In this document: positions 1 to 11,913 of the stretch, in pieces
Numbering within the stretch: the first letter of the stretch is position 1
How the letters are laid out: every line of letters begins with the position of its first letter
Program-made: the position numbers and the translations under genes
Notes under the pieces: generated by a model
Told to the model about the DNA's origin: nothing
The model's input: the letters and a program-made list of their open reading frames with translations, nothing else
The model's database searches: none
DNA from: Diaporthe sp. PMI_573
Taxonomy: Eukaryota > Ascomycota > Sordariomycetes > Diaporthales > Diaporthaceae
Assembly (NCBI GenBank): GCA_021399435.1
Contig: JAJTUP010000020.1
Coordinates: 806,001 to 870,000 of the forward strand
DNA length: 64,000 nt
Direction of reading: 5' to 3'

Positions 1-1809
1 CAACATTTGATAGCATTGACATTTTCTAGAGGTTCAGGTGTGATCTGCTCAATCCTTCCCTTCAAATAAAAGCAAAATTGCTCCCGGTCTGCACCCCTTT
101 CCGCCCTAAATTCGCAGACCGAAATAGGAATACTATAATTTAACCATGACAGAAATCGTAATTGAAATGGGCAATAATACCAACTAAGGAATATTGATCA
201 CTGATCACCTCGTCGGACAAAAGGTGGTCACTTTCGCGGCCTCGAAGGTCGACCCCGGCTGATTCGCCGACCCCACCCGCCCGGCACACCAGGGCAGATT
301 GCGATGTTTCATGTTTCACAGAGGATTCTGGCAGCCTACTCCAGATGGCTCGAGAGGATTCCAATGGTTCGAGTCTCATATGTTGGAGTCTGGGAGCTGC
401 TCAATGGGCACATGATGCCGTCGTGCGAATCATATCATGGCCCAGGCGCAGGCCAAAAATCCCGTGCAAGGAGAGTTCCTGAAGACCAACCAGATTTCCA
501 TATATTTACATGCTGAGATTCTCGGATAACTTCGGAAATTCAACATGAAACTCTTGTGGGTATGGCCTTCTGTCAAGCCTTGACTGTTCCGAGCCTCGAC
601 GTTTAAGGACAGCCGGAATGCATCTGGGACACGCAATTGGACAGGCCAGGGCATGTTGCTATCTCTGTCCATGAGACATTCTCCACCTAATCTAGAAAGC
701 CAAGATAGCCTAGCCTCTTCACCAGACGAAGACGGAGGGAATTTCCTCTACAAACGTGGCCATCCTCTAAGAAGATTGGGAAAGGTGCCGGATAGTATGA
801 TGAGCCTGAAGTTATGAGATGGTACGAAGATATGGTCACTACACTTGGGCAACCTGTCATGTATATAATAATAAGACTGCCCTCCATTTTCCCCAGGGCG
901 CCATCTTCACTCACAGAAACTTGGATGGCCATCATTCAAACTCATATCACAACATTCCCTTCATTTGATTCCATCTGCTTTTTACCACAGCCGCAGTCCC
1001 TCGCACCGCATATGGTCTACCTATAAGATAAGAACACAAAGAGCCATTAGATCGTAGCTGACTTGAAATGATAGTTAGCTGCAATTGAGCTACGTGACCA
1101 AGATGTTACACTCTGACTAGTACTTACGATCGATCTGAAGCCACAAGCATAGCAGTGGTGAATTTGTACCGCACTCAGGTCTGATCAACTTCAAACATTA
1201 ATTTTGAGGTCTAGTGTCTGGTCGCTTTAATTTAGTGGCAATACCGAGAGCCACCTCGGACTCGGAAGATCATCCCTGTAAGAGGCTCAACCGATATTTG
1301 ACGTCGTCGCCCCAGGGCTTGGGGTCTAAATGGCTGGCGGCGCAATCGCAGACCCCCCAGCCGTGTGGCTCTGTCAAGTCGAGGCCGCTGACGCGAAGGC
1401 TGTGATGATCAATCCTGAGCATGCAGTGTAGCAAACGAAGGGAGAGGTTGATACTGATTAGCGCTGCTGTTGTGCAAGCCGGGATGGCTAGGCACACACG
1501 GGTAATGCATTGGCGATTTGAGGGGTCGACACAGATGTAACACGGAGAACAGGTTCTTCAATTTGGCCCACCTCCATGCGAGTGGCTTTTGGGGGCTAGA
1601 AAGGAAGCCAACATACTAATGCTACCTTCGATTGAATGGGTGTCCTACCAATGCTGCTACCTAGCTGGGGCGGCTGGGGTCATTCCGGCCCCATCGTGTC
1701 ATCGAAAGCCATTATTCTGTGGGAGCTGAAATGCAGCGCATCTTTGCATGATCATTCGACAGGTTGGAAGAGGCTGTCACATTCTGCATATTCGTAAGAC
1801 CCTGATGGC
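1..1809. other. Intergenic, no supported gene
   Basis: Short open frames overlap on both strands with no recognisable domain, no consistent splice structure and no coding-like composition. I see no RNA gene here; the GGTTCGAGTC string near 366 lacks a matching tRNA A box and cloverleaf. Confidence 0.6.
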
Positions 1810-1817
1810 TATAAATA
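1810..1817 (+). promoter_or_regulatory. TATA box of the DUF6536 gene
   Basis: A TATAAATA octamer lies about 155 bases before the first ATG (1965) of the downstream membrane-protein gene, followed by a pyrimidine-rich leader (TCTCGATTT, CTCCTCGCCTCTC) typical of fungal 5' UTRs. The position suits a core promoter; it is a motif match only. Confidence 0.5.
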
Positions 1818-1964
1818 CCCCCGTTCCGTTCTCTCGAATATCATGGTAAGAAAAAACCCCTCTCGATTTACTTCAAGATCCTCCCACACAGACACCCATC
1901 CTCAGCTGTTGCTGAACCTCCTCGCCTCTCATTTAGCCCCGCAGCATCACAATTGCTTCAGTAC

Positions 1965-4650
1965 ATGAAGAAGTGCTTGCATCACCTGAATGCACTCGCG
2001 ACCCCGCAGGCAAACAGGATTGGTGAAAGCCGCCATATCAACATGTTTCATCGCATACATCAGGTCCAAAATTTGCGGAAATCGGGCATCAGAGGTTGGG
2101 ATCGATTCAGCAGGCTTACCGGCTGGAGGAAGAGCGCTCACATCAACACTTTCCTAGTCTCGACCGTATTCCTGGTATTGCTTTCTTGCCACATTATTCT
2201 TTGGGCGAAGCCGGACAGCACGGCCGGCTACCAAATCATTCATTCCGGAAGGTGCGATGGCAATGGCGTTGGCCGTCTAAACACAGTGCTTCATTTGATC
2301 ATCAATGTTCTCTCATCACTAGTCCTCGCCTCTACCAATTTCTTCATGCAAGTCCTCAACGCACCGAGCAGAGAAGAGCTCGATACTGCTCATGAGAAGG
2401 GCTCCTGGCTCGATATTGGTGTGCCCTCGCCCCGGAATGCCTTCAAAGTCTCTCGCTTCAAAATGATTATGTGGCTACTGTTCTTCCTATCATCGATTCC
2501 CATACATCTGCTCTTCAACTCGGCGATATTTTCAACAGACCATCGCAGATCCACGTTCAACTTTTTCGTTTTTGACGAATCTGTGTTTGCCGGGGGAGCC
2601 GTCTTTGACCCCGGCACGAGGCTCGCGTTACCCTACAACAGTCCCGCCATCCGAGACAGTTACTATCATTCAAATTATTCGACCGCAAGAGAATTGTATT
2701 TTGAATCTGGTAATTTGAATAGAAGCGCCAGTATTCAGCAGACCGCGGAAGAGATACGCAAGGGTGACTGGAAAAGGCTCGACACGAACAGCTGCAGCTC
2801 GCTGTACAACTCAACGCATTGCGCCGGGCTTCGAACTTATCGAAACGTTGCATTGATCTTGCGCGGATCTTCTGGGTGGAGTCTTTCGCAGGTATGGGAC
2901 TTACCTGCGAATGAATCTTCCTTCTGGGACGCATATGTGCCGAAAGACGTCAATAATTCTTTCTGGTTTGCTTCTATCTCAAAGGACTCGCAAACTGTCT
3001 GCCAGACTTCGTCCACCTCTACGACAGAAGAAGCCGGGACAGAAATCTACTGTTTTAATGACTGCAACCGCGAAATGGGACTCGACGACAGCAATTCTGA
3101 TACGTGGAGTTACTCTCTTTTTCTCAACGACACTTTTCATCGCGGGCTTTTCGAGCTCAATTCAACTTCATCGAAGCCAGAATTTGACAAATCACGGTTG
3201 AGAGTCGAATACTGCCTGGCAGAGCCGTTTCCAACGGACTGTCAAATCGGACTGGCTTCGAATTTGCTACTGGTCGTCTCTGTCTGGTACGACCCTCCAC
3301 ACCTTCTTATATCCGACGGGATTGTGACTTTTCAACCAAGAAACATTGGAGGCTAACATGAATGGATCGTCAGTATTCTAGTTAAGGTGGTACTTTGTGT
3401 TATTGTCATTGTCAAATTGGGAAAAGATACTTCTCTGGTAACTCCTGGGGACGTGATAGAATCGTTTGTCAGCCACCCACCGGACTATTCTCTGGGATCT
3501 TGCCTTCTCGACAGAACTTTCCTCGAGTCCTTTAGAGAAAGCAACAGATGTCAGCTCATTCACGGACCGATACAATGGACGTCAAAAACTCACAGGAGAT
3601 GGGATGCTATTCCGACACAAATCTGGCTCTCATCTTACCTGATATTTTCAATCGGAATTGTGCTGTTGATCTACTTCTTCAGCAGTTGTTACTACTTGAC
3701 GCACTGGTAAGTGGAGGTATACAATCCAACTGTTTATCTGAAGCTTATCGACGACTTGTAGGCGAGGATCCTTCGGTCAGGACGTCGGAAATCAGACAAT
3801 AGGGTTCCAGAACCAATTCTTGCCCACTTTCGAACAGGCCATATTAATTGCGAACTCGCCACAGCTTTTCTTGTCTTTTGCGTATCTTGCGTTCAATGGG
3901 CTCTTCACGAGGCTGCAAATGGCCAAGGAATGGGCTGCTATGAGCACCAGGTACAAAGCGCTACGAGTAACCAACCCCAAGGGCCAGCAGAGCTCGACAT
4001 ACTTCCTTCAGCTTCCTTACAGATACAGCGTACCGCTTCTAATCATCAGTATTTTGCTCCACTGGATCTTATCTGGATGCATTTACCTGCTCGTTATGCA
4101 GGGAAGCTACTTCGATTCATACGGCGCGGACGGCCCTTTCGACTCAGTCATGGCCTTAGGGTTCTCCACGAAGTCACTCTTTACGATGATGACTCTGTCC
4201 ATAGCGCTAGCCTTCATGCCGCCATTCTTCGGTCGACTCTCCCTGCCACACAATACCGTCGTGGTAGGAAGCAACTCCCTTGCCATTGCGGCGTCTTGTC
4301 AGGTGTCGCCACTTGTCGGCCAAACTTACGAGCAGCCCCACTCTAGGATAGTCCAACAGGAATACATGGCTGGCAACCAAGACAGTGAGATAGAGTTACG
4401 GCATTTCATGGCGCCCAGTCCCAGTTTTTTGACCCTCGGTGACCAGGCTTCGGAATCTTGGAGCGATGAGGAGGAGCGGAAAGTCACCCTGCTCCGGGTC
4501 TCACAGAGCAAGATCAGGTGGGGCGTGGTGAAGATGCCATCATCTTGGTCCGAGCAGTTCATTAGGCGGGAAACTGAAGTTGAGCATATTAGCTTTGGTC
4601 TCCCTGAAGACGATGTGCAGAAGCCTGTTGTTGGTCACTGGTATGCTTGA
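1965..4650 (+). CDS. DUF6536 polytopic membrane protein
   Basis: Three exons: 1965-3286, 3374-3706, 3762-4650. Both joins are phase 2 and preserve frame; intron 1 has a clear CTAAC branch point. The product is about 847 residues, or about 821 if the better-context ATG at 2043 is used. It has the fungal DUF6536 layout: a GWxR entry motif before the first membrane segment, three N-terminal hydrophobic segments, a long extracellular-type loop rich in N-x-S/T sites and cysteines, then about five further segments including the family-typical SPKGQQxSTYFLQLPYRY stretch in exon 3, and a hydrophilic tail. The family is widespread in Pezizomycotina, membrane-bound, and has no established function. I see no disruption. 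Product identity rests on remembered family motifs. Confidence 0.85.
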
Positions 4651-5969
4651 GCACCCTCATTTTAGCTTTGGCAGTGGGCGTATTTTAGTGATGGTGCCTT
4701 AAGATGATACAATACTTTGGAATGCTTTGCTGAAGGTTCAACAAAGCAGATGGCTCGCCGCCTGACTACGCTCTTGTTTTAAAGAAAGCGATGTTTCCAA
4801 GTTGAAGCGTCCTTGGTAGATTTGGACTCCATTATATCAACCGTGTTCCCGATGTCTCCGTTCGTCTACATGTACTGTAGTCTAGCCATGTCACCCATGC
4901 CCTAAATCACCGTCGAGCTCAGCGACGCCAGAGACGTGTTCGTGAGCCCAGAAACAAAGAGCTGATGTTACGGTGACATGCTTCTGTCGCTGGAATGAGA
5001 AGTTGGGCCCGTTTCTGTAGGTCGGGCTTAAGTTGTGCGTGGCTATGTGCGTCGGACCAACTCCGTTGCCTTGATAATCAGTCCCATCTTGATGACGTGG
5101 TAAATCATTAGGGACGCCAGGCGAGAGGGAGATCCTGACGATGCCGCACGCTGAATGAACACGCGAATGCCAACGCGTATAATACAAAAGGTGATGGCAT
5201 CCATTACAGCTGACGATCCCACATAGAACATTCGCGCGGCAAATCTCCGTCGCGGTCAACATATACCACAATAAGATTCACTGATCCGAGAGACATGGGA
5301 CCACACTGACGCTGTGCTGGATCAGACCCAAAGACGGAAGAGAATACTCGAAATCCTTTGACGTTGGGTTGAATAGCATTCAGCTGAGAAGCCAGGTCAT
5401 GTGAGCAACTATCACGACATATTAGCTTGGATGCCTGCACTTCCGGGGAGTGCATTGAATTGCATTTATTTTTGGGCGACGCACTCTAGGTGCATGTCCT
5501 GGATCGCCCCACACAAGCTTGAGTGCGGAGAGCTTCGTTGAGTTTTGTTCAGGGATGAGCTTAACTCAGCCTGCCCATGAACCCGAAAGTCCGGTTTTCC
5601 TGATTACAGGTGCAAACACGTGCTCGTTTCTGCGGGTCGTTTCTTGCTCGACTCGGCCGCAGAGGGGGGGAGTGAAGATGCTCATTATAAATATAGGCAC
5701 GAGCTGATGAAAGGGATGGTGAGCTGGGGCGCATGAGACGAACGATGGAGATCGAAACAGGAATAGACAAATCAGAGCCGAGCGATAGAGTGGCCTCAAT
5801 GCTTGGCTTCCTTGTAAGGAGGCTTGACTGACTTGTACGAACCACACTGCCGAGTCATGACCACCCCAGCCCTGCGCCGACCACACCGGTTCCGACGGTG
5901 ACTCGGCGCCCTATGGCGCGGTTACTACGGCAAGGCTGCGATAAACTTCCAAGAGGGATCTACACAAGT
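4651..5969. other. Intergenic, no supported gene
   Basis: About 1.3 kb containing only short overlapping frames on both strands without domains or splice support. The last 500 bases are probably promoter of the secreted-protein gene that follows. Confidence 0.55.
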
Positions 5970-5976
5970 TATATAG
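5970..5976 (+). promoter_or_regulatory. TATA box of small secreted protein gene
   Basis: TATATAG about 197 bases before the ATG at 6167, followed by a C/T-rich leader with CCTCAACAACC and ACCTTCAAA just before the start. A motif-only call; the distance implies a 5' UTR of roughly 160 bases. Confidence 0.4.
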
Positions 5977-6166
5977 ATCAGCAAGGTCTCCCTTTCTTCA
6001 ACGCAAGTCTTGACTCTCACTATCAGCATCATCCTGTCTCCTCAACAACCTATTCCCAGTCATTCCCAGCCGTCTTTTCACTCCTCGCCGGCGAGACTCT
6101 TCATTCGAGTCTAGACACTCTTTTTTAGAAACTCCAGTCACTGTCGATACCCCAACCACCTTCAAA

Positions 6167-6724
6167 ATGCAGTTCAGCAGCGTCACCTCGGCCGTCTTCC
6201 AGGGCCTTCTCATGGCAGCCAGCCTCCCATCCGTCATGGCCCAGAGCGACGGCGGCGACTCCTCCTCCCTCATCCAGCTGCCCGACCCGGCCGTGACCAA
6301 GCAGATCCGCTTCCGGTCGACGGCATCCGAATACGGCGCGACCGTCGACTTCATCACCAACGCCACATGGCCCGACGGAGACAACCTGCCCACCTTCGTG
6401 ATCGACAAGGTCGTCTACAACTACAACAACCTGGGCGGCCGCTTCGTCACGGGCTCAGGCCCCTACATCGGCACCACCTCCCTGTGGATCGGCTTCAACC
6501 AGGACACCGCCGGCTCCGTCTCGGGCGAGTCCACGGAGCTCGTCGCCCCCCGCTGGACCTACCTCTCCAGCCCAGACGCCAAGAGCTTCACCGTGCGCAA
6601 CTACCGCCAGGGCGCGGGCGACATCTTCGACTGCGGCACCCTGTGCACGTACGATGACATCCCTGGCCTCGAGTCCATCGACAGCGACAAGCCCGCCAAG
6701 ACCCGCCGTGTCTTCAAGGCTTAA
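6167..6724 (+). CDS. Small secreted protein of unknown function
   Basis: Intronless, 185 residues, with a good start context (TTCAAAATG). The N-terminus is a classic signal peptide: basic/polar start, hydrophobic core through LLMAASLPSVMA, and a likely cleavage after AQS around residues 26-28. The mature part is acidic and rich in aromatic residues, with an NAT glycosylation site (about residue 66) and only two cysteines, close together near the C-terminus (DCGTLC), so extensive disulfide bonding is unlikely. Codons are strongly C-ending (GC-rich third positions), suggesting a highly expressed gene. No enzyme motif is recognisable. It could be a conserved wall or extracellular protein or an effector-like protein; I cannot decide. 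The gene is isolated, with more than 1 kb free on each side. Confidence 0.8.
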   Translation: MQFSSVTSAVFQGLLMAASLPSVMAQSDGGDSSSLIQLPDPAVTKQIRFRSTASEYGATVDFITNATWPDGDNLPTFVIDKVVYNYNNLGGRFVTGSGPYIGTTSLWIGFNQDTAGSVSGESTELVAPRWTYLSSPDAKSFTVRNYRQGAGDIFDCGTLCTYDDIPGLESIDSDKPAKTRRVFKA

Positions 6725-7821
6725 GTCTTTATTGGGCTGCAAGTGAGCATGTCGTGGAGTGCATAGCATCTGAGAGCGCGCACTGCGTACAGGGATGGAT
6801 GGAAAGCGTTTGGCTTTATCTACGTTTCTTGATGTATATTGATGAGCAACCTGTGTCTGGCTCCTGCGCTCCTTGAGACGTTGGGGGCTTGAATACGTAT
6901 AAACTGTACATAACAATGATTACACATGTCCATGTCACGCGTTCTGCTTATCTACGTGTTGCGAGATCATCGTCCATGACGCAAGTTGTGCCAGCACAGA
7001 TCAAGTCGTGAGTCCAATTACTCGACCGAGAGTCGTGTGTGCATAATACGACTTCTCAATAGTCATTGACCTCTACGATAGAAATGAACATTCGATGTGT
7101 GTTACTAAATATCTTGTGACGTTCTTTCTACTTTATTGTGCATGCCGAACATCTAAGAAAGGGGGCCCGGACACCGTTGGCTCCTGTTCTCGATGTCACA
7201 TACAGTGTAGCTTTTGCTCAATAGTTGATTTGCTTCACGTGAAGCTCGGCCAGGCCGAGGCGTTGCAGAGGATCTCAGCAACAAATCTGACTTCTGTTGC
7301 CTAAGACACAAATGCTCAAAGGTGTTTGGTGACGGCCTACTTGTCAAAGAAATGACACAGACCTGATTGTTATCTGAATTCTGTTGAATGGCTGGCTTGA
7401 CTGCCGTTTTAGAAATCAATCATCAATTTTATGGCCTTGGAGACATGTCTTTGTGTTGCAGCTTCCAGGAAAGTAGCATGTGCTGTATGAACCAAAGTAT
7501 TACGGATCATGGAGCTTCGCACTATGCAGGTCAGGTGCATCTGTTTCAAGCGCTGTGTTGATATCAAAACTAGCAGATGCAGTGTTGCTGGTATCAGAGA
7601 TGAGAGACAGTGGTGATCACCCACAGCAGGCATTGCTGCGTGTTGCCATGGCAGCCCAACGCGGGTTGCTGCCATGACGTTGCCATGACCTTTTCGGACG
7701 CTGCATCAAAACACAAAGACTTGAATTTGAACCTGACAAGCTTGTATCATCCCCCATCAAACACCTTTCAGTGTTTTGCTTCCCCGATCAACAAACCACC
7801 TTCACATCATCAACAGCAACC
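6725..7821. other. Intergenic before the NLR gene
   Basis: No supported gene. Short frames lack domains. The 3' part just before 7822 is C/A-rich (CCCCATCAAACACC, TCAACAGCAACC) like a fungal 5' leader. Confidence 0.55.
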
Positions 7822-10800
7822 ATGGCTGATCCCATCCGGATCGTCAAGTCGCTTGTAGAGACAGCACACTTTTGCTATCAGATCATTAGGAGAATGCACA
7901 ATGCTCCAGATGAGATCAAGCATGTGAATGCTGAGGTATCCAACTGGCGACCGCAACTTGAGGTAAGTTAGGGCTGACTTGGTGAAGTTTGCGAGATGCG
8001 GTCGTCTTTGCTGACATAGACGAAAGAGTCTTGCAGAGGTCCTGGAAGGCAACAGCCCATCTGTGAACCGTTTGAGAGAACAGTGCGAAGATGGAGGCTT
8101 GATTGAGGTCAAGAATCTCGTTGAAGAACTGAACAGTATCTTGGAGCAATTTCAGAAGCCCAGCCAATGGCAGAGAGTTAAGTGGATCAACGCTACCAAA
8201 GAGAAGGTAAAATATCTCCTGAGCGAACTCCAGCGATACATGAGACTCGTCATGAATTACCTGCACATGCACATCACGTAAGTCGATCGTTGCCAAGTTC
8301 TATCCCCTCTTTTTTTACTCTTACTGATAGTGTCACAGCAAGGCAGTGGATGACCTCTCCAAGGAGGTCCACAACATACAGACTTCCAACCTCGGTAAGA
8401 CCATCCCACCTCAGATCATGCGACTATGGCTAATATCTGCAACAAGATGAGTACGCGAGACGAAACATTTTGGAGTGGCTCAGACCTCGAGGCTTTGAGG
8501 TGGATGAATTCCACCGCCAGAAACGCGCGTTGCGACAAAAGGGCACTTGCGACTGGCTCGCTGACTCGCTTCAGTGGAAAGACTGGTGCGAGGGCGGCTC
8601 AGCCATACATGCTCGCTTCCTCTGGATCCATGGACTTGCCGGCGCTGGAAAGACTGTCCTGGCGTCGTTTGCAATCGACGAAGTCTTGTCCAAGTATAAA
8701 CACAAGGGTGTCTCTTACTACTACTGCTCTCACGAACGCCAAAAGAAGGGCTACACCTCGGCCGAGGAGACATGCTCATTCCTTCGATGGGTCATCAGAG
8801 ACCTGACCAACCAAGTCACTCGTCCCACGGCCGGAGCCTCAAACCGCCGGTCAAAAATTCCGAAAGTACTTCAGGATTTGTTCGACAACCATGATTTCAA
8901 CATCGAGAGTCTGCTTGATTGCCTACTAGCTGTTACGCAGTGCATCACCAGGGACTTCCAGCAACAAGTGTGCATCATAGTTGACGCACTGGACGAGTGC
9001 CCTTCACCCCGGGAGGCGTTTTTAAACGTCCTCACTACCATTGGCACCGATCCACGCTGGCGACATGTGTCGCTCTGCTTCACAAGCCGAAATGAAAAGG
9101 ACATCTATAACGCCATTGAAGCCGTTCAGCCGTCCGCGCCAACAAAGCTAAAGAGTCCTCTGCAGCAACCGGCACGTGTTTTTATCCAGCCAAAAAGCCC
9201 AACAAAGTACCTCGCACAAAGGCGTAGAGGCTTGAATGGCATGAATCCGTCGGGGTTCGATGGCGGACCTCAATCCAGCAATGGCATGAATCTGTCGGGG
9301 TTCGATGGCGGACCTCAATCCAGCAATGGCATGCCCCCTCCCTCTCTTCCCCATGCACGGGGTGAAGATCGGCGAGGCCGATCCCCTTCGGTACAGCCCT
9401 CGAATTCAAACGCGATCCAGAGAGGAAGCAGGTCCATGGAATCCAGACCGCAATCAGGTGGCATATTGTTCCAGGACAACGGACGAGAACGAGCCTCCTC
9501 TACCAGTCAAGCTGAGGAGTTTCGCGGCAGTGACCCAATGGAAATAGACTCTCCTGGCCATCTCGTTTCTGGTGGCTGCACTATTCTTTCCATGGATGAA
9601 AACCCAGACGTGATCAGGGCCATCCGTACCTTTGTGCGAAGTCAGCTAGAGAGCGACGAGATGTTCAGTGCGAACCGCGGCGGAGGTCTCGATGAGATCA
9701 CCAACGAGATTGCGAAAAGAGCAAGAGGAATGTAAGTAATCACAGTGTTCACAAGCTTGAAGGATCGTGCTAACGTTACTCATAGGTTCAGATGGGCCGC
9801 GTGCCAAGTCGACATCATCATCCGATCGAATATGTGCGACATGAATTCGATCTCGCAGATGCTCGACACGATCCCCGCAGACATTTTCGGCACTTATGAG
9901 CACATGATCATGAAGCTTCTGCCAAATGGCCGGGGCCAGAATGAGCACAACCGCAACTTTGCGCGCACTGCACTGGCTCTCATCTGCAGTGAGACTTCTG
10001 AAATGCCATGCGCCAAGGTGCTTGTCGAGGCGTCTCGCTTCAATGTTCCGCATGGGGCAGCCCACAAGTTCAACCTCGATCAACTTCAACGCATACTCGG
10101 ATGCCTGATCAAGGTGACACGTCTTCCTAGAACTCCCGAGTCTATGTACAGCCGCAATACACCAGAAGGCATCGAAGCCACATCACAAGTTTCAGTGGCT
10201 CATTACACAGTCAAGGAGTACCTCTTCGATAAGGCGACCGCTGAGGGCTCGGTCAAAGAATTCGCACTGTCTACAGAGGCTATCCAGAGCCTGGAATTGC
10301 TGGTAATCTTCAGCGGGTTGCAGCAATTCGGTAGAAACCGTCCGGTTGAGGCGAAGTTGCCGACTCGCTACGAAGAATACTGCCTCAAAATGACTGACAA
10401 GGCTCTCAGATGTCGAAGAGATCTCATCGTTCGGGACAAAACAGTTTGGAAAGCTGTGACCGAGTGTCTAAGGTGGAACAGTAACCACCACTTGCCGAGA
10501 TCCGGAGCCTTTCCGAACATGAAGATTCGGACATTTCTCTCCAGCTGGGCAAAAACGTCACCATTTGAGCAGAACAAAGAGCCGAAGCACGATGAAACAA
10601 GCGTGCTTGTCAGCCTGTTGCTGCTTCAGTGGCCCGAATTAGCCATGGCGTACCTTGCAGACCTTTCGGAAGCTGACAAGAAAAACATCTGGAGGGACGA
10701 GTTCCAGCTGGCCAGGAGCTCCAGAGTCGATGGGACCGACCCAACTACCCTGATGCAGTTGTGCGTGACGCGCCGGGACGTCGCCTTCCTACAGGTACTC

Positions 10801-11295
10801 TTCGACTCGAGGGCCGACTTCTCGCGCGAGACCGACCTGGTCATGGACCTCTTTTACAATGCGTACGGCCACCGTAGCCTGCTCGACGAGGACGCCGGCG
10901 AAAAGACGGGCCGCATGCTCAAAATGCTGCTCGCGCGCGGCGTGCGCCCTGAGGCCCCTGGTTACGTCTTCACGCCACTGCAATTCGCCGTCAGCAATCT
11001 TGAGGAGCGCTGGGTGGATGACCTGCTCAACGACGGGGCCGACCCCAACGCCATCGGCGATGCCGATGGCGTCCATCCGTTCGGCGCCGAGCACGACGAG
11101 ATCCAGGGTCACATGCCGTCGTTGGAAATTTGCGGTACAACGACGCCCGAGTGGCTCAAGTCAGACATAGACGCCGACCTGATAGAGGACGTTAGGAGGA
11201 GAGTCGCTGAAACGCTGCGTCGGTGGGGAGCTGTGGATCCGCGTCCTCCTCGCCCCCTGGTGGAAGATGGAGTTGTCGTTGTTGATGATGAGTAG
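7822..11295 (+). CDS. NLR-like STAND protein: Helo-like N-domain, NACHT, ankyrin-like tail
   Basis: Five exons: 7822-7962, about 8027-8277, 8339-8394, 8447-9731, 9786-11295, about 1,080 residues. The first acceptor is uncertain (8026 or 8038); the rest are fixed by frame. Residues 1 to about 150 are helical and resemble the fungal STAND N-terminal (Helo-like) domain. A NACHT-type NTPase follows: Walker A GLAGAGKT at 212-219, Walker B VDALDE around 328-333, and sensor FTSR at 361-364. The frame then continues through the conserved helical part (MFRWAACQ, DTIPADIFGTYE, VSVAHYTVKEYLF). The C-terminus carries weak ankyrin-like units (TPLQFAVSN, DDLLNDGADPNA). Such proteins act in the cytosol as ligand-triggered switches, some in heterokaryon incompatibility or cell death. 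The odd feature is a Ser/Pro/Gly-rich insert of about 155 residues (about 373-530) between FTSR and the next NACHT helix. Confidence 0.88.
9238..9327 (+). repeat. 45-base tandem duplication inside the NLR
   Basis: Two head-to-tail 45-base units (9238-9282 and 9283-9327) encode GMNPSGFDGGPQSSN and the same 15 residues with Leu for Pro. They differ by one base (CCG/CTG), so the duplication is recent and in frame. It sits in the disordered insert of the NACHT region, followed by a third partial start (NGM). Confidence 0.95.
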
Positions 11296-11913
11296 GTCGG
11301 CCAGCAAAGGTTCGAGACCACTCTTTCCAGCCAGTTCGGATTTTTTGGGACTCGGTTCTGTTGAACCACAGAAAACAAGGCAGGAATATGTCGTCGCACA
11401 TTTGAGTATATATTACGTAGCCTGCGAGAATTGACGGGGTGTTGTCAGCGAAATCGTGGCGTGTTTGCGAATCCCACATGCAACGAATGAAGCGAACCTA
11501 ACATCAACTCAGCTCGCTGACCTCGCTGAAATGCACCTGAAAGTGTGCTAAACTTTTGACTGTTGCCGCAGAGGTAAAGATTTCAGATGCCTTGGGTGTG
11601 ATGTTGACCCCCAACACATCGTTACTTACAGTGCTGGCATCCCAACCGAGATAAAGATCGGTGCTACTGAGATTGCAATCAGTGAAGTCCCGTTGACCAT
11701 CTCCATAACGGCCATTCAGACTTCAAATCTTGCACAAGTGAAAGTAGAACTTGATTCATATCACAGTCGCAGCCTCTATAACGGAAGCGCGATGTGCACC
11801 AGATACCTACCTGAGTACATGTAGTCGTGGTCAGGCGGTTGAAGATAGGAAGCATCGACAACCCCCGATGAGAATGAGGACAAGTGACGCGACCATGAAG
11901 GACCATTGATTGA
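11296..11913. other. Intergenic between convergent genes
   Basis: Lies between the 3' ends of the NLR (plus strand) and the MFS transporter (minus strand), so it should hold both 3' UTRs. No open frame here has a recognisable domain. Confidence 0.6.

Noticed and set aside
350..380. tRNA-like B box (GGTTCGAGTC)
   Set aside because: No A box at the right distance and no acceptor or anticodon stems could be formed.
6455..6916. 153-codon minus frame opposite the first small secreted protein
   Set aside because: Antisense of a strongly C-biased coding sequence; Gly/Val/Ala-rich without motifs.
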